Origin: Bradyrhizobium sp. 200
Lineage (GTDB): Bacteria; Pseudomonadota; Alphaproteobacteria; Rhizobiales; Xanthobacteraceae
NCBI RefSeq assembly: GCF_023100945.1
Contig: NZ_CP064689.1
Coordinates: 992,001-1,056,000 of the forward strand
Reading direction: 5' to 3'
Length of the DNA stretch: 64,000 nt
The notes under the pieces are model-generated. The model was not told the DNA's origin, did no database searches, and saw nothing but the letters and a program-made list of their open reading frames with translations. The position numbers and the translations under genes were made by a program. Position 1 is the stretch's first letter, and each line of letters starts with the position of its first letter. Of the stretch, positions 1-10,660 are shown piece after piece.

Positions 1-1
1 G

Positions 2-790
2 CTGATGGTGTGGAATTTCGCCCGCTTCGATTTCGGCAAGAGCTATTTTCGCGACACCACCGTGTTGCAACTCATCAAGGAGAAGCTGCCGGTCTCGATA
101 TCGCTCGGGCTCTGGCTGACGCTGCTGACTTATCTGATTTCGATTCCGCTTGGTATCCGCAAGGCGGTCGACGACGGAACGCGATTCGATACGTGGACAT
201 CGGCGGCCATCATCGTCGGCTTTGCGATTCCCGGCTTCCTGTTCGCGATCCTGCTGATCATCCTGTTTGCCGGCGGCTCGTTCTTCAACTGGTTCCCGCT
301 GCGCGGATTGACCTCGGACGGCTGGTCGCAATTCCCCTGGTATTGGAAGATCATCGACTACTTCTGGCACCTCACCCTGCCTTTGATCGCGATGGGTCTC
401 GGCGCCTTCGCCACCATGACGCTGCTGACCAAGAACTCGTTTCTCGATGAGATCAGGAAGCAGTATGTCTTGACTGCGCGTGCAAAGGGTTGCAGCGAGG
501 GGCAGGTGCTCTACGGTCATATCTTCCGCAACGCCATGCTGATCGTAATCGCAGGCTTTCCCGGTGCGTTCATTGGTGCATTCTTCTCCGGCTCGCTGCT
601 GATCGAGACCATCTTCTCGCTCGACGGGCTCGGGTTGCTCGGCTTCGAAAGCGTGCTCAACCGCGACTATCCGGTCGTGTTCGGCACGCTGTTCATCTTC
701 TCCCTCGTAGGCCTTGTGGTGGGTCTGATCTCCGACCTCGCCTACATGTGGATCGATCCCCGGATCGATTTTGAGGCGAGGGAAGTCTGA
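2..790 (+). CDS. yejB: Microcin C/peptide ABC transporter permease YejB (5' truncated by window edge)
   Basis: Inner-membrane permease of an oligopeptide-type ABC importer (YejABEF), which in enterobacteria takes up microcin C and in Sinorhizobium is linked to handling of plant antimicrobial peptides. The 263 or so residues present have several hydrophobic segments and the binding-protein-dependent permease EAA-type loop ([20 protein letters not shown]), which contacts the ATPase. Family members are about 360 residues, so roughly the first 100 lie before the window; the frame is open to base 2. Its TGA overlaps the ATG of yejE, indicating translational coupling. The periplasmic binding gene yejA would be expected further upstream. 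Confidence 0.9.
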   Translation: MMVWNFARFDFGKSYFRDTTVLQLIKEKLPVSISLGLWLTLLTYLISIPLGIRKAVDDGTRFDTWTSAAIIVGFAIPGFLFAILLIILFAGGSFFNWFPLRGLTSDGWSQFPWYWKIIDYFWHLTLPLIAMGLGAFATMTLLTKNSFLDEIRKQYVLTARAKGCSEGQVLYGHIFRNAMLIVIAGFPGAFIGAFFSGSLLIETIFSLDGLGLLGFESVLNRDYPVVFGTLFIFSLVGLVVGLISDLAYMWIDPRIDFEAREV

Positions 791-1968
791 TGGCGCTGCT
801 CGCTCCACAACCGGTCGAAACCACCGCGCGGTCGCCGCTTGGCGAGGTCGTCCCGGCCACCCGGCACGCGTTCGCGCCATCGCCGCTGAACCGCCGGCGC
901 TGGCAGAACTTCAAGGCGAACCGCCGCGGCTACTGGTCGCTCTGGATATTCCTTGCGCTGTTTGTGATCTCGCTGTTTGCCGAACTGATCGCCAACGATC
1001 GGCCGTTCCTTATCAAATATGACGGAAAGCTGTATTGGCCGGCTTTCGTCAGCTATTCCGAGACCACTTTCGGCGGCGATTTCGAAACCGCGGCCGACTA
1101 CCGCGATCCCTATTTGCAAAAGCTGATCGCCGAAAAGGGCGGCACCATCATCTGGCCCTTGATCCGCTACTCCTACTCCACCCACAATCTCGATTTGCCG
1201 ACGCCGGCGCCGTCGAAGCCGACATGGATGCTGACGGAAGAGCAGTGCAAGCCCGTGGTGGAGAAGAAGGGCCTGAAGAGCTGCAGTGATCTCGAATACA
1301 ACTGGCTTGGTACCGATGACCAGGGCCGCGACGTGGTGGCGCGACTGATCTACGGTTTTCGCATCTCGGTGCTGTTCGGCCTGACGCTGACTATCATTTC
1401 GTCGATCATCGGCGTCATCGCCGGCGGCGTGCAAGGCTATTTCGGCGGCTGGACCGATCTGATCTTCCAGCGCATCATCGAAATCTGGAGCGCGATTCCC
1501 TCGCTCTACCTGCTGCTGATCCTGTCATCGGTGCTGGTGCCCGGCTTCTTCGTGCTGCTCGGTATTCTCCTGCTGTTCTCATGGACCTCGCTGGTTGGCT
1601 TGGTTCGCGCGGAGTTCTTGCGTGGGCGCAATTTCGAATACATTCAGGCGGCGCGCGCGCTCGGCGTCTCCAATGGCGTGATCATGTTTCGGCATCTGTT
1701 GCCGAACGCGATGGTGGCGACCATGACCTTTCTGCCGTTCATCGTGTCGTCCTCGGTGATGACGCTGACCGCGCTCGACTTCCTCGGCTTCGGCCTCCCG
1801 CCGGGTTCGCCATCACTCGGCGAGCTGCTGTCGCAGGGCAAGTCCAACGTGCAGGCGCCCTGGCTCGGTTTTACCGGCTTCTTCTCGGTCGCGATCATGC
1901 TGTCGCTTTTGATCTTCATCGGCGAGGGCGTGCGCGACGCCTTCGATCCGCGCAAGACCTTCCGGTAG
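790..1968 (+). CDS. yejE: Microcin C/peptide ABC transporter permease YejE
   Basis: Second permease subunit of the Yej importer, 392 residues. An N-terminal cytoplasmic tail is followed by a membrane segment near residues 50-75, a long periplasmic stretch that includes NWLGTDDQGRDV, the signature of DppC/OppC-type permeases, and then a C-terminal block of membrane helices with the EAA-type loop (RGRNFEYIQAARALGVSNG). It starts at an ATG sharing its first base with the yejB stop (TGATG). yejF begins 4 bases after its stop, so the three genes form one operon. Confidence 0.92.
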   Translation: MALLAPQPVETTARSPLGEVVPATRHAFAPSPLNRRRWQNFKANRRGYWSLWIFLALFVISLFAELIANDRPFLIKYDGKLYWPAFVSYSETTFGGDFETAADYRDPYLQKLIAEKGGTIIWPLIRYSYSTHNLDLPTPAPSKPTWMLTEEQCKPVVEKKGLKSCSDLEYNWLGTDDQGRDVVARLIYGFRISVLFGLTLTIISSIIGVIAGGVQGYFGGWTDLIFQRIIEIWSAIPSLYLLLILSSVLVPGFFVLLGILLLFSWTSLVGLVRAEFLRGRNFEYIQAARALGVSNGVIMFRHLLPNAMVATMTFLPFIVSSSVMTLTALDFLGFGLPPGSPSLGELLSQGKSNVQAPWLGFTGFFSVAIMLSLLIFIGEGVRDAFDPRKTFR

Positions 1969-1971
1969 AGC

Positions 1972-3600
<1,629 letters not shown>

Positions 3601-3745
3601 GGTCGCCTGTCATACCCCGCGAAGGCGGGTATCCAGTACGCCGTGGTCTCTCCACGTCATTGCGAGCGCAGCGAAGCAATCCACGTCTCGGCTCGGGGAT
3701 AGATGGATTGCTTCGTCGCTTCGCTCCTCGCAATGACGTGGAGAT
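3601..3745. repeat. Dispersed palindromic repeats (two types side by side)
   Basis: Directly after yejF comes a short palindrome (CCCGCGAAGGCGGG), then a longer imperfect inverted repeat with arms CATTGCGAGCGCAGCGAAGC at 3658-3677 and its near complement ending in CGCAATGACG at about 3737. This type of REP-like element is common in Bradyrhizobium and Rhodopseudomonas intergenic regions. It lies between convergent yejF and the NlpC/P60 gene and may also end transcripts. Confidence 0.75.
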
Positions 3746-3752
3746 AGTGAAG

Positions 3753-4595
3753 CTACAACCGTCTGATCGCCGTGACCTCGCTGCCGGCCGCCTTGATCCG
3801 CGCGATCGCCTCTCGCGTGTTTTCGATCACCGTCGCCATGTGATGCGCGTTGGCATGAACGATGGTTTCGGCGTCGCGCACGATCGCGACGTGGCCTTTC
3901 CAAAAGATCAGATCGCCGCGCTGCAGCTTCTTCATCTCGGCAGGACTCAATACTCGGCCGAGCCCATCCTGCTGCATGTCGCTGTCGCGCGGGCAGCCGG
4001 TGCCGGCGGCGTTCAGCGAGACCTGGACGAGGCCGGAGCAATCGATGCCAAGGGAGTTCTTGCCACCCCAGAGATAGGGCGTGCCGGCAAAGCGCTCGGC
4101 GACCGCGACGAAATCCTGTTCCATGACGTCGAGGCCGCCGACATGTCTTCGCGGCAGATACCAGCCTTCATCGGTCACCGCGAACGCGCCGTCTTCGCGC
4201 ACGATCGTGACCTTGGCGCCCAGCGACAGCGTCTCGACCGGCGGCAGCTTGATCGATGGCCCGGGAAACGCAAAGGTCCGCAACGCCGTGATCTTGTGCG
4301 TCGGTGCGGCCGCGGGTCTGGCAAGCGCCGCATCGGGGATCCAGCCGACATAGCCATCGCTGTTGAGCTGGCCCCAGGCAAAGCCTTCACTGTCACGGTC
4401 GTAGATCGTGACGCGCTCACCCTTCAGCGCCTGCGTCACCAGCAAGGTATTCGCAGCAGGTCCCTCGCGTACTGGCGCGACGGCCTCAGTCACGCAAAAT
4501 TCCTCGCCGGAAACGAAGCGCGCGGCCTTCACCTTGCCTTCGAGATATTTCGCGGCGACCTCGGGCCGTGCCGGCGTCAGACGCGGATCATCCAT
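3753..4595 (-). CDS. NlpC/P60 family cell-wall peptidase with SH3-like domains
   Basis: Predicted gamma-D-glutamyl-diaminopimelate type endopeptidase acting on peptidoglycan peptides. The 280 residues hold two SH3b-like segments (about 45-95 and 105-150) followed by the NlpC/P60 domain with catalytic Cys in GIDCSGLVQ, His in KGHVAIV and the third polar residue in VHANAHH. No obvious signal peptide is visible at the chosen ATG, so it may act on cytoplasmic, recycled muropeptides. Its start overlaps the end of the aminopeptidase gene by 8 bases, so the two are co-translated and may work in sequence on murein peptides (inference). Confidence 0.85.
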   Translation of the reverse strand: MDDPRLTPARPEVAAKYLEGKVKAARFVSGEEFCVTEAVAPVREGPAANTLLVTQALKGERVTIYDRDSEGFAWGQLNSDGYVGWIPDAALARPAAAPTHKITALRTFAFPGPSIKLPPVETLSLGAKVTIVREDGAFAVTDEGWYLPRRHVGGLDVMEQDFVAVAERFAGTPYLWGGKNSLGIDCSGLVQVSLNAAGTGCPRDSDMQQDGLGRVLSPAEMKKLQRGDLIFWKGHVAIVRDAETIVHANAHHMATVIENTREAIARIKAAGSEVTAIRRL

Positions 4596-5970
4596 AGCGT
4601 TCGCTCAACAATTTATAGATCGCGCGTGCGGCCTGGCATTCGCCGCCTTCGGGGCGCGCAGGCTTTGCGGAAGGCGTCCAGCCGTAGATATCGACATGCA
4701 ACCAGCTCTTGGCGTCTGCGACGAAGCGCTGCAGGAACAGTGCGCAGGTGATCGAGCCGGCAAAGCCGCCGGACGGTGCATTGTTGATGTCGGCGACCTT
4801 CGAATCCAGCCACGAATCATAGGGCGGCCACAGCGGCATTCGCCACAACGGATCGTTCTCCCGCTTCGCATGGGCTGCGACGTTTTCGGCCAGCGTCTCA
4901 TCATTGGTGTAAAAGGGCGGTAAATCCGGCCCCAGCGCTACCCGCGCCGCGCCCGTCAGGGTGCCGAGGTCGACCAGCAGATCCGGTTTCTCCTCGTCCG
5001 CCAGCGCCAGCGCATCGGCCAGCACCAGCCGCCCCTCGGCGTCGGTGTTGCCGATCTCCACGTTCAGTCCCTTGCGCGACTTGAAGATGTCGAGCGGGCG
5101 GAAGGCGTTGCCGGCCACCGCGTTCTCGACCGCGGGGATCAGGACCCGCAGCCGTACTTTCAGCTTCGCATCCATCACCATCTGCGCCAGCGCCAGCACG
5201 TTGGCGGCGCCGCCCATGTCCTTTTTCATGATCAGCATGCCGCTGGACGGTTTCAGGTCGAGGCCGCCGGTGTCGAAGCAGACACCCTTGCCGACCAAAG
5301 TCACCTTAGGGTTAGCGGGATCGCCCCAGCTCAGATCGATCAGGCGCGGGGCGCGCGTCGAGGCCATGCCGACGGCGTGGATCAGCGGAAAGTTCTGCTT
5401 CACGAGCGCGTCGCCGACGATGCAGTTGAATTCGGCGCCGAAGCGCGCCGCCAATTGCTGCACGGCTTCTGCCAGTTCCGCCGGTCCCATGTCGTTCGAC
5501 GGCGTATTGATCAGGTCGCGCGCCAGCGCGGCGGCTTCCGCCATCCGCACGATGTCGGCGACATCGACGCCGTCGGGCGGCACCAGCCGCACCGCGGGCG
5601 TCTCATTCTTGCGGTAGCGGCCGAAGCGATAGCTCCCCAGCGCAAAAGCGAGCGTTGCCAGCCGCAAATCGTGCGGTGCATTGGCGAAGCGGTAAACGCC
5701 GGGCGGCAGCAGGCCGGGCAGCGCGCCCGGCCGGAACAGATCGCGTGGCTTGGCGGTGTCGTCCTCCAGCCCGAAAACGACCTGTGCGATCTGCCCGTCG
5801 GGCGAGGGGAGCGTCAGGCATTTGCCGGGCTTGGCGGTGAAGTCGTTGGCCGCTGCAAATTGCCGGGCCTGTTCGGGGAGTCCCCTGGCGATCGCGCTCC
5901 AGGTCGTCTTGGTGGCGAAAGTAATCGGAATGGCAGCGGCGTCGGGTGCGGTCTCGAACGGGGATTGCAT
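4588..5970 (-). CDS. M17 leucyl aminopeptidase family protein
   Basis: Cytoplasmic dinuclear-metal aminopeptidase, 460 residues, of the PepA/PepB type. The C-terminal catalytic half has the metal and active-site motifs GKGVCFDTGGLDLKPSSGM, MKKDMGGAANV and the family signature NTDAEGRLVLADAL. The N-terminal half is a divergent M17 N domain. It is upstream of, and overlaps, the NlpC/P60 gene, suggesting joint peptide degradation. It is the promoter-proximal gene of this minus-strand pair; the 130 bases to tadD contain the divergent promoters. Confidence 0.88.
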   Translation of the reverse strand: MQSPFETAPDAAAIPITFATKTTWSAIARGLPEQARQFAAANDFTAKPGKCLTLPSPDGQIAQVVFGLEDDTAKPRDLFRPGALPGLLPPGVYRFANAPHDLRLATLAFALGSYRFGRYRKNETPAVRLVPPDGVDVADIVRMAEAAALARDLINTPSNDMGPAELAEAVQQLAARFGAEFNCIVGDALVKQNFPLIHAVGMASTRAPRLIDLSWGDPANPKVTLVGKGVCFDTGGLDLKPSSGMLIMKKDMGGAANVLALAQMVMDAKLKVRLRVLIPAVENAVAGNAFRPLDIFKSRKGLNVEIGNTDAEGRLVLADALALADEEKPDLLVDLGTLTGAARVALGPDLPPFYTNDETLAENVAAHAKRENDPLWRMPLWPPYDSWLDSKVADINNAPSGGFAGSITCALFLQRFVADAKSWLHVDIYGWTPSAKPARPEGGECQAARAIYKLLSERYG

Positions 5971-6100
5971 GCGGGTCTCGCGGAAGGGGCGGGCGGGGTG
6001 GTCCCGATGGGCATAGCACGGCCAATTAACCGGCCGTTAGGGTTAACAGTCTATTGCTGGCTCGTTCGGCTCCATCCCCAAGCCTTTCCCGTGAGTTACC

Positions 6101-6934
6101 ATGCGTCGACAGTCCAGCCACGCCGGATCCCTTGCCCGGTTCCTCGCTTCCACGGCCGTAGCGGCGGTTCTGGCCGCAGGCCTTGGTGGCTGCCAGACCA
6201 TGTCCGACGTCACGGGGTCGCTGACCTCGTCATCAAAGGCGCAAGCTGTTCCTGAAGATCCACGCCGCGCGGCCGAGGTCTACGGCGAGCGCTATCGCGC
6301 CAACCCCAAGGATGCCGAGGCGGCCTTGGGTTACGGCCAGGCGCTGCGCGCCACCGGCCAGCGGGCGCAGGCCGCCGCCGTGCTCGAACAGGCAACCATC
6401 GCCCATCCCGGCAACAAGGCGCTGCTCGCCGCTTACGGCCGCGCGCTTGCCGACAACGGCAATTCGCAGGCCGCTTTCGACGTGCTCAGCCGTGCCCATT
6501 CGCCGGCCAATCCCGACTGGCGCATTCTTTCGGTGCAGGGCACCACGCTCGACAAGATGGCCAAGCACGAGGAGGCCCGCCGCTATTATGCGAGCGCGCT
6601 GAAGATCGTGCCGGAAGAGCCGTCGGTGCTGTCCAATCTCGGTCTTTCCTACATGCTGACGCGGGAGCTGCCGCAAGCCGAGGAAACGCTGCGGCGCGCC
6701 TATTCCAATCCCCGCGCCGACGGAAGGGTGCGGCAGAACCTGGCGCTCGTGGTCGGCCTGCAGGGCCGCTTCGCGGAAGCCGAGACCATCGCCAAGGGCG
6801 ATCTGCCGGCCGACGAGGCCGCCGCCAACGTGGCCTACCTGCGGGAAATGCTGAGCCGCAAGGACAAGGACTATTCGCGTCCTCCCGGCAACAGGGCGAC
6901 CGTCCCCGTCGCAGCCCTCAACCGGCCCGACTAA
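6101..6934 (+). CDS. tadD: TadD-like TPR lipoprotein (pilus assembly)
   Basis: Outer-membrane lipoprotein thought to help the Tad secretin assemble. The 277 residues begin with a signal sequence ending in the lipobox LGGC (Cys near residue 30), followed by at least four tetratricopeptide repeats (for example PKDAEAALGYGQALRATGQ and PSVLSNLGLSYMLTRELPQA). It is transcribed towards the tad operon on the opposite strand, with a 270-base gap holding short repeats. Assignment as TadD rests on the TPR lipoprotein architecture and the neighbouring tad genes. Confidence 0.82.
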   Translation: MRRQSSHAGSLARFLASTAVAAVLAAGLGGCQTMSDVTGSLTSSSKAQAVPEDPRRAAEVYGERYRANPKDAEAALGYGQALRATGQRAQAAAVLEQATIAHPGNKALLAAYGRALADNGNSQAAFDVLSRAHSPANPDWRILSVQGTTLDKMAKHEEARRYYASALKIVPEEPSVLSNLGLSYMLTRELPQAEETLRRAYSNPRADGRVRQNLALVVGLQGRFAEAETIAKGDLPADEAAANVAYLREMLSRKDKDYSRPPGNRATVPVAALNRPD

Positions 6935-6959
6935 GCCCTCGCAGCGGTCATCGCCCGCC

Positions 6960-6989
6960 AACGGGTCGCGCGAATGCGCGTCCGATGAC
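6960..6989. repeat. Fragment of dispersed repeat also found at about 36.98 kb
   Basis: The segment AACGGGTCGCGCGAATGCGC followed by GTCCGATGAC is nearly identical to 36979-37010 (one inserted base, one substitution). It is a partial copy of the same dispersed element, here without the outer GTAGCCCGGAT arms. Confidence 0.6.
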
Positions 6990-7072
6990 CCGCGCCCAGC
7001 GGGTGATCCGGTATTTGCGAGCTATTCGTAAATCAGGCCGGGCGTCCCGACGTATTGCCTCGCCACGCTGCG

Positions 7073-7128
7073 CCAAGACTTCCGCGCCAAGACTTCCACA
7101 CCAAGACTTCCGCGCCGAAACTTCGCCT
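7073..7128. repeat. Four tandem 14-bp repeats
   Basis: The unit CCAAGACTTCCGCG recurs at 7073, 7087, 7101 and, degenerate, 7115, with exact 14-base spacing. It lies between the convergent tadD and tadC genes. There are no spacers, so it is not a CRISPR array; slipped-strand expansion is the simplest origin. Confidence 0.8.
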
Positions 7129-7205
7129 GAACACTTGCTGTGCCCGGGCAGCAAGCCCGCGCGGCGACGATGGTCGAACGGCGCGGTGCGGCCTGCGCCG
7201 CGGCC

Positions 7206-8180
7206 TCACGGCATCATCTGGATCTTGATGTAGGTCGGTCCGAGAATGACGATGAACAGGCACGGCAGGAAGAACAGGATCATCGGCACGGTCAGTTTCG
7301 GCGGCAGCGCGGCTGCCTTCTTCTCGGCCTCGTTCATCCGCATGTCGCGGTTTTCCTGCGCCATCACGCGCAGGCTCTGGCCGAGCGGGGTGCCGTAGCG
7401 TTCCGACTGCATCAGCGCGAGGCAGACCGATTTCACGCCCTCGAGGCCGGTGCGCTTGGCGAGGTTCTCATAGGCCACCTTGCGGTCCTGCAGGTAGGAC
7501 AGTTCCGCCGTGGTCAGCGCGAACTCCTCCGACAGCGCCATCGATTGCGACGCGATCTCGGTGGCGACCTTGCGGAAGGCGACTTCCACCGACATGCCGG
7601 ACTCGATGCAGATCAGCAGGAGGTCGAGCGCGTCGGGAAAGGCGCGCCGGATCGAGAGCTGGCGCTTGCTGATGGCGTTCTTCAGGAACAGCATCGGCGC
7701 CTGCAGTCCGAGATAGGCGGCTGCGACGCAAATGCCGAGCTTGATCGTCAGCGACTTGTCCATCTGCGTGATCACGAACACGTAGAGCGCCGCGCCGAAA
7801 AACAGCACGATCGGCGTCACCGCGCGGGCAAACAGGAACGTGACATAGGGCGCGTGGCCGCGATAGCCGGCCATTACCAGCTTGTCGCGCGCGGCTTCCT
7901 GCGCCAGCCATTTGGTCAGGTTGAAGTCTTCCACCACCTTGGAGACGAGCTGCTTCGGGGTTTGCCGCAGCGATACCTTCTCCGATTTGTTGAGGCGCTC
8001 GCGCTCGCGCTGGCGGAGCCGCTCGCGCTCGCTGGCGACCGCCTTCATGCGCTTGGCAAGGCCTTCGCCGGCGAACAGCGGCATGATCAGCGTGTAGGCG
8101 GTCGCGCTCGCCGCGATGGCGGCAAGCAGCATGGTCATGAACCGCGCGTCGTGCATCTTGGAGATGAGAAAATCAATCAT
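7206..8180 (-). CDS. tadC: Tad pilus inner-membrane platform protein TadC
   Basis: Type II secretion F-domain protein of 324 residues that with TadB forms the inner-membrane platform for Flp pilus extension. A membrane segment near residues 15-35, a charged cytoplasmic stretch, the T2SSF domain (roughly 155-285, including RRAFPDALDLLLICIESGMS) and a C-terminal membrane helix ending IVILGPTYIKIQMMP are visible. It is the last gene of the minus-strand tad operon and begins 15 bases after tadB. Confidence 0.92.
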   Translation of the reverse strand: MIDFLISKMHDARFMTMLLAAIAASATAYTLIMPLFAGEGLAKRMKAVASERERLRQRERERLNKSEKVSLRQTPKQLVSKVVEDFNLTKWLAQEAARDKLVMAGYRGHAPYVTFLFARAVTPIVLFFGAALYVFVITQMDKSLTIKLGICVAAAYLGLQAPMLFLKNAISKRQLSIRRAFPDALDLLLICIESGMSVEVAFRKVATEIASQSMALSEEFALTTAELSYLQDRKVAYENLAKRTGLEGVKSVCLALMQSERYGTPLGQSLRVMAQENRDMRMNEAEKKAAALPPKLTVPMILFFLPCLFIVILGPTYIKIQMMP

Positions 8181-8195
8181 GGCAGTACCGCACCG

Positions 8196-9173
8196 TCAGA
8201 AGTCGAAATTGATCATTTTCTTCATCACCAGGATGCCGATGGTCATCCAGCCGACGCAGCATACCAGCATGAACTGGCCGAGCTGATGGGTCCACAGCAG
8301 CGAGATGTAGTCGGGCGTCGAAATCCAGACCATCAGCATCACGATCGGCGGCAGCGAGCCGATGATACCCGCGGAGGCCTTGGCTTCCGTCGACATCGCC
8401 TGAATCTTCTCCGCCATCTTCTTCCGGTCGCGCAGCACCTTGGAGAGGTTGCCGAGCGCTTCCGACAGGTTGCCGCCGGACTTCTGCTGGATTGCGATCA
8501 CGATGCCGAAGAAGTTCGCCTCCGGCAACGGCATCCGCTCGTACAGCCGCCCGCAGGCCTCGCCGAGCGGCATGCCGATGGTCTGGGTTTCGATGATGGC
8601 GTTGAACTCGCTCTTGAGCGGCTCCGGCGCATCGGCTGCCACCACCTTGATCGATTCGAACAGCGGAAGACCGGCCTTGATGCCGCGCACGATGACGTCA
8701 ACGGCGTCGGGCAGCGCGCGCAGAAACGCCTTCTCGCGGCGCTTCTTCAGAAAGCCCAGCAGCCAGCGCGGCAGGCCGAGGCCCGCGCCGAAAGCCATCA
8801 CGGCGGCGCCCAGCAGGCTGCCGCCGACGACGAATGCGACTACGAACCCTACCGCGGCGAGAATGCCGGACATGATCCAGAATTTCTGCGTCGTCCAGGA
8901 TCCCAAACCGGCCTGGGCGAGGCGCATCGCCAGGGGAACGGACTTCTCCTTCTTGCGCCGGGCGTCGAGTTCCTTCAGGGATCCCTCGACCTGCTCACGG
9001 CGCGAACGCTGGCTTTTCTCGACCTGGCGCGCCGGAGCGTCGGAACGTGCGATCGAGGCGCGGCGGGACTCGGCCTTCCGCTCGCCCGACAGCGATGGAT
9101 AGATGAACACCCATGCCAGGCCGCCGATGGCGGTGGCGGCGAGAAACGCCAGTGCAAGCGTCTGCATGCTCAT
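8196..9173 (-). CDS. tadB: Tad pilus inner-membrane platform protein TadB
   Basis: Paralogue of TadC, 325 residues from the chosen start. An N-terminal membrane helix (MSMQTLALAFLAATAIGGLA), a basic linker, a pair of membrane helices near residues 100-150 and the T2SSF domain (RALPDAVDVIVRGIKAGLPL onward) are seen. The reading frame is open upstream into the tadA end, but the ATG at 9173 follows the tadA stop by 8 bases and gives a normal membrane N terminus, so it is preferred over the longer frame. Confidence 0.92.
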   Translation of the reverse strand: MSMQTLALAFLAATAIGGLAWVFIYPSLSGERKAESRRASIARSDAPARQVEKSQRSRREQVEGSLKELDARRKKEKSVPLAMRLAQAGLGSWTTQKFWIMSGILAAVGFVVAFVVGGSLLGAAVMAFGAGLGLPRWLLGFLKKRREKAFLRALPDAVDVIVRGIKAGLPLFESIKVVAADAPEPLKSEFNAIIETQTIGMPLGEACGRLYERMPLPEANFFGIVIAIQQKSGGNLSEALGNLSKVLRDRKKMAEKIQAMSTEAKASAGIIGSLPPIVMLMVWISTPDYISLLWTHQLGQFMLVCCVGWMTIGILVMKKMINFDF

Positions 9174-9180
9174 AGGCTCC

Positions 9181-10638
9181 TCAGGTCTTGTCGACGACTT
9201 CGGCGGCATCAAGCGCAGCCGCCAGCCGCTTCTCTTCATTGTAGTACCGCGCGCGTTCCCAGAACCGCGGGCGTCCGATGCCGGTCGAGCGGTGCCGCCC
9301 GATGATCTTGCCGTTGGCGTCTTCGCCGAGCATGTCGTAGAGGAATATGTCCTGGGTGATGATGGTGTCGCCTTCCATGCCCATCACCTCGGTGATGTGG
9401 GTGATGCGGCGTGAGCCGTCGCGCAGACGCGCGGCCTGCACGATGACGTCGATCGAAGCGCAGATCATCTCGCGGATGGTCCGCGAGGGCAGCGAGAATC
9501 CGCCCATCGTGATCATGGATTCGCAACGCGACATGGCTTCGCGCGGGTTGTTGGCATGCAGCGTTCCCATCGAGCCGTCATGGCCGGTGTTCATGGCCTG
9601 CAGGAGGTCGAACGCCTCGGGTCCGCGGACTTCGCCGACGATGATGCGTTCAGGGCGCATACGCAGGCAGTTGCGGACCAGTTCGCGCATGGTAACCTGG
9701 CCCTCGCCCTCGATGTTGGGCGGGCGGGTTTCCAGCCGAACCACGTGAGGCTGCTGCAATTGAAGTTCGGCGGCGTCTTCGCAGGTGATGACGCGCTCGT
9801 CATGCTCGATGAACTGGGTCAGGCAGTTCAGCAGCGTGGTTTTGCCGGAACCGGTACCGCCCGAAATCAGCACGTTGCAGCGGACGCGGCCGATGATCTG
9901 CAGGATCTGGGCGCCTTCCGGCGAGATCGCGCCGAACTTGACCAACTGGTCGAGCGTCAGCTTGTCCTTCTTGAACTTACGAATGGTGAGCGCGGGCCCG
10001 TCGATCGCCAGCGGCGGAACGATGGCGTTGACGCGGGAGCCGTCGGCGAGGCGGGCGTCGCAGATCGGCGAGGATTCGTCGACGCGCCGGCCGACCTGGC
10101 TGACGATGCGCTGGCAGATATTGAGAAGCTGCTGGTTGTCGCGGAAGCGGATGCCGGTCTTCTGGATCTTGCCGGCGACTTCGATGAACACCGTGCCGGC
10201 GCCGTTTACCATGATGTCGGCGATGTCGTCGCGCGACAGCAGCGGCTCCAGCGGGCCGTAGCCGAGCACGTCGTTGCAGATGTCGTCGAGCAGCTCTTCC
10301 TGCTCGGCGATCGACATCACGATGTTCTTGATCGCGATGATCTCGTTGACGATGTCGCGGATTTCCTCGCGCGCGGACTCGCCGTCCAGCTTGGCGAGCT
10401 GGGCGAGGTCGATCGCCTCGATCAGGGCGCCGAAGATGGTCGCCTTGACCTGGTAATAATTATCGGACCGCCGCGCCTCCATGGTGGGGGCGGGCTGCTG
10501 TTTTGCAGGGGCGATCGGCGGCGAAGCCACCACGGGCGCGGCGATCTCGCGCGGTGCTGCTGCGGAGCTGGAAACCGGCTCCGGCGCCTGAAGGGCGGGC
10601 TTTACCCGCGTATCGCTATCACTACGCTTACCGAACAC
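9181..10638 (-). CDS. tadA: Tad pilus secretion ATPase TadA/CpaF
   Basis: Hexameric type II/IV secretion ATPase that powers Flp pilus assembly at the cytoplasmic membrane, 485 residues. The N-terminal about 80 residues are low-complexity Pro/Ala-rich; the ATPase core has Walker A SGGTGSGKTTLLN, an Asp box (EDAAELQLQQPHVV), Walker B (RPERIIVGEVRGPEA) and the His box (GTLHANNPREA). It is 22 bases downstream of cpaE and upstream of tadB, the usual tad order. Confidence 0.95.
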   Translation of the reverse strand: MFGKRSDSDTRVKPALQAPEPVSSSAAAPREIAAPVVASPPIAPAKQQPAPTMEARRSDNYYQVKATIFGALIEAIDLAQLAKLDGESAREEIRDIVNEIIAIKNIVMSIAEQEELLDDICNDVLGYGPLEPLLSRDDIADIMVNGAGTVFIEVAGKIQKTGIRFRDNQQLLNICQRIVSQVGRRVDESSPICDARLADGSRVNAIVPPLAIDGPALTIRKFKKDKLTLDQLVKFGAISPEGAQILQIIGRVRCNVLISGGTGSGKTTLLNCLTQFIEHDERVITCEDAAELQLQQPHVVRLETRPPNIEGEGQVTMRELVRNCLRMRPERIIVGEVRGPEAFDLLQAMNTGHDGSMGTLHANNPREAMSRCESMITMGGFSLPSRTIREMICASIDVIVQAARLRDGSRRITHITEVMGMEGDTIITQDIFLYDMLGEDANGKIIGRHRSTGIGRPRFWERARYYNEEKRLAAALDAAEVVDKT

Positions 10639-10660
10639 GATGGCACTCCACGCGGGCGAC

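Noticed and set aside
7073..7128. Possible CRISPR array
   Set aside because: Units are contiguous 14-mers without spacers and no cas genes are nearby.
7140..9305. 721-residue open frame on the plus strand over tadC and tadB
   Set aside because: Antisense shadow of two well-recognised genes; its translation is His/Arg/Gly-rich with no family features, as expected from third-codon GC bias.
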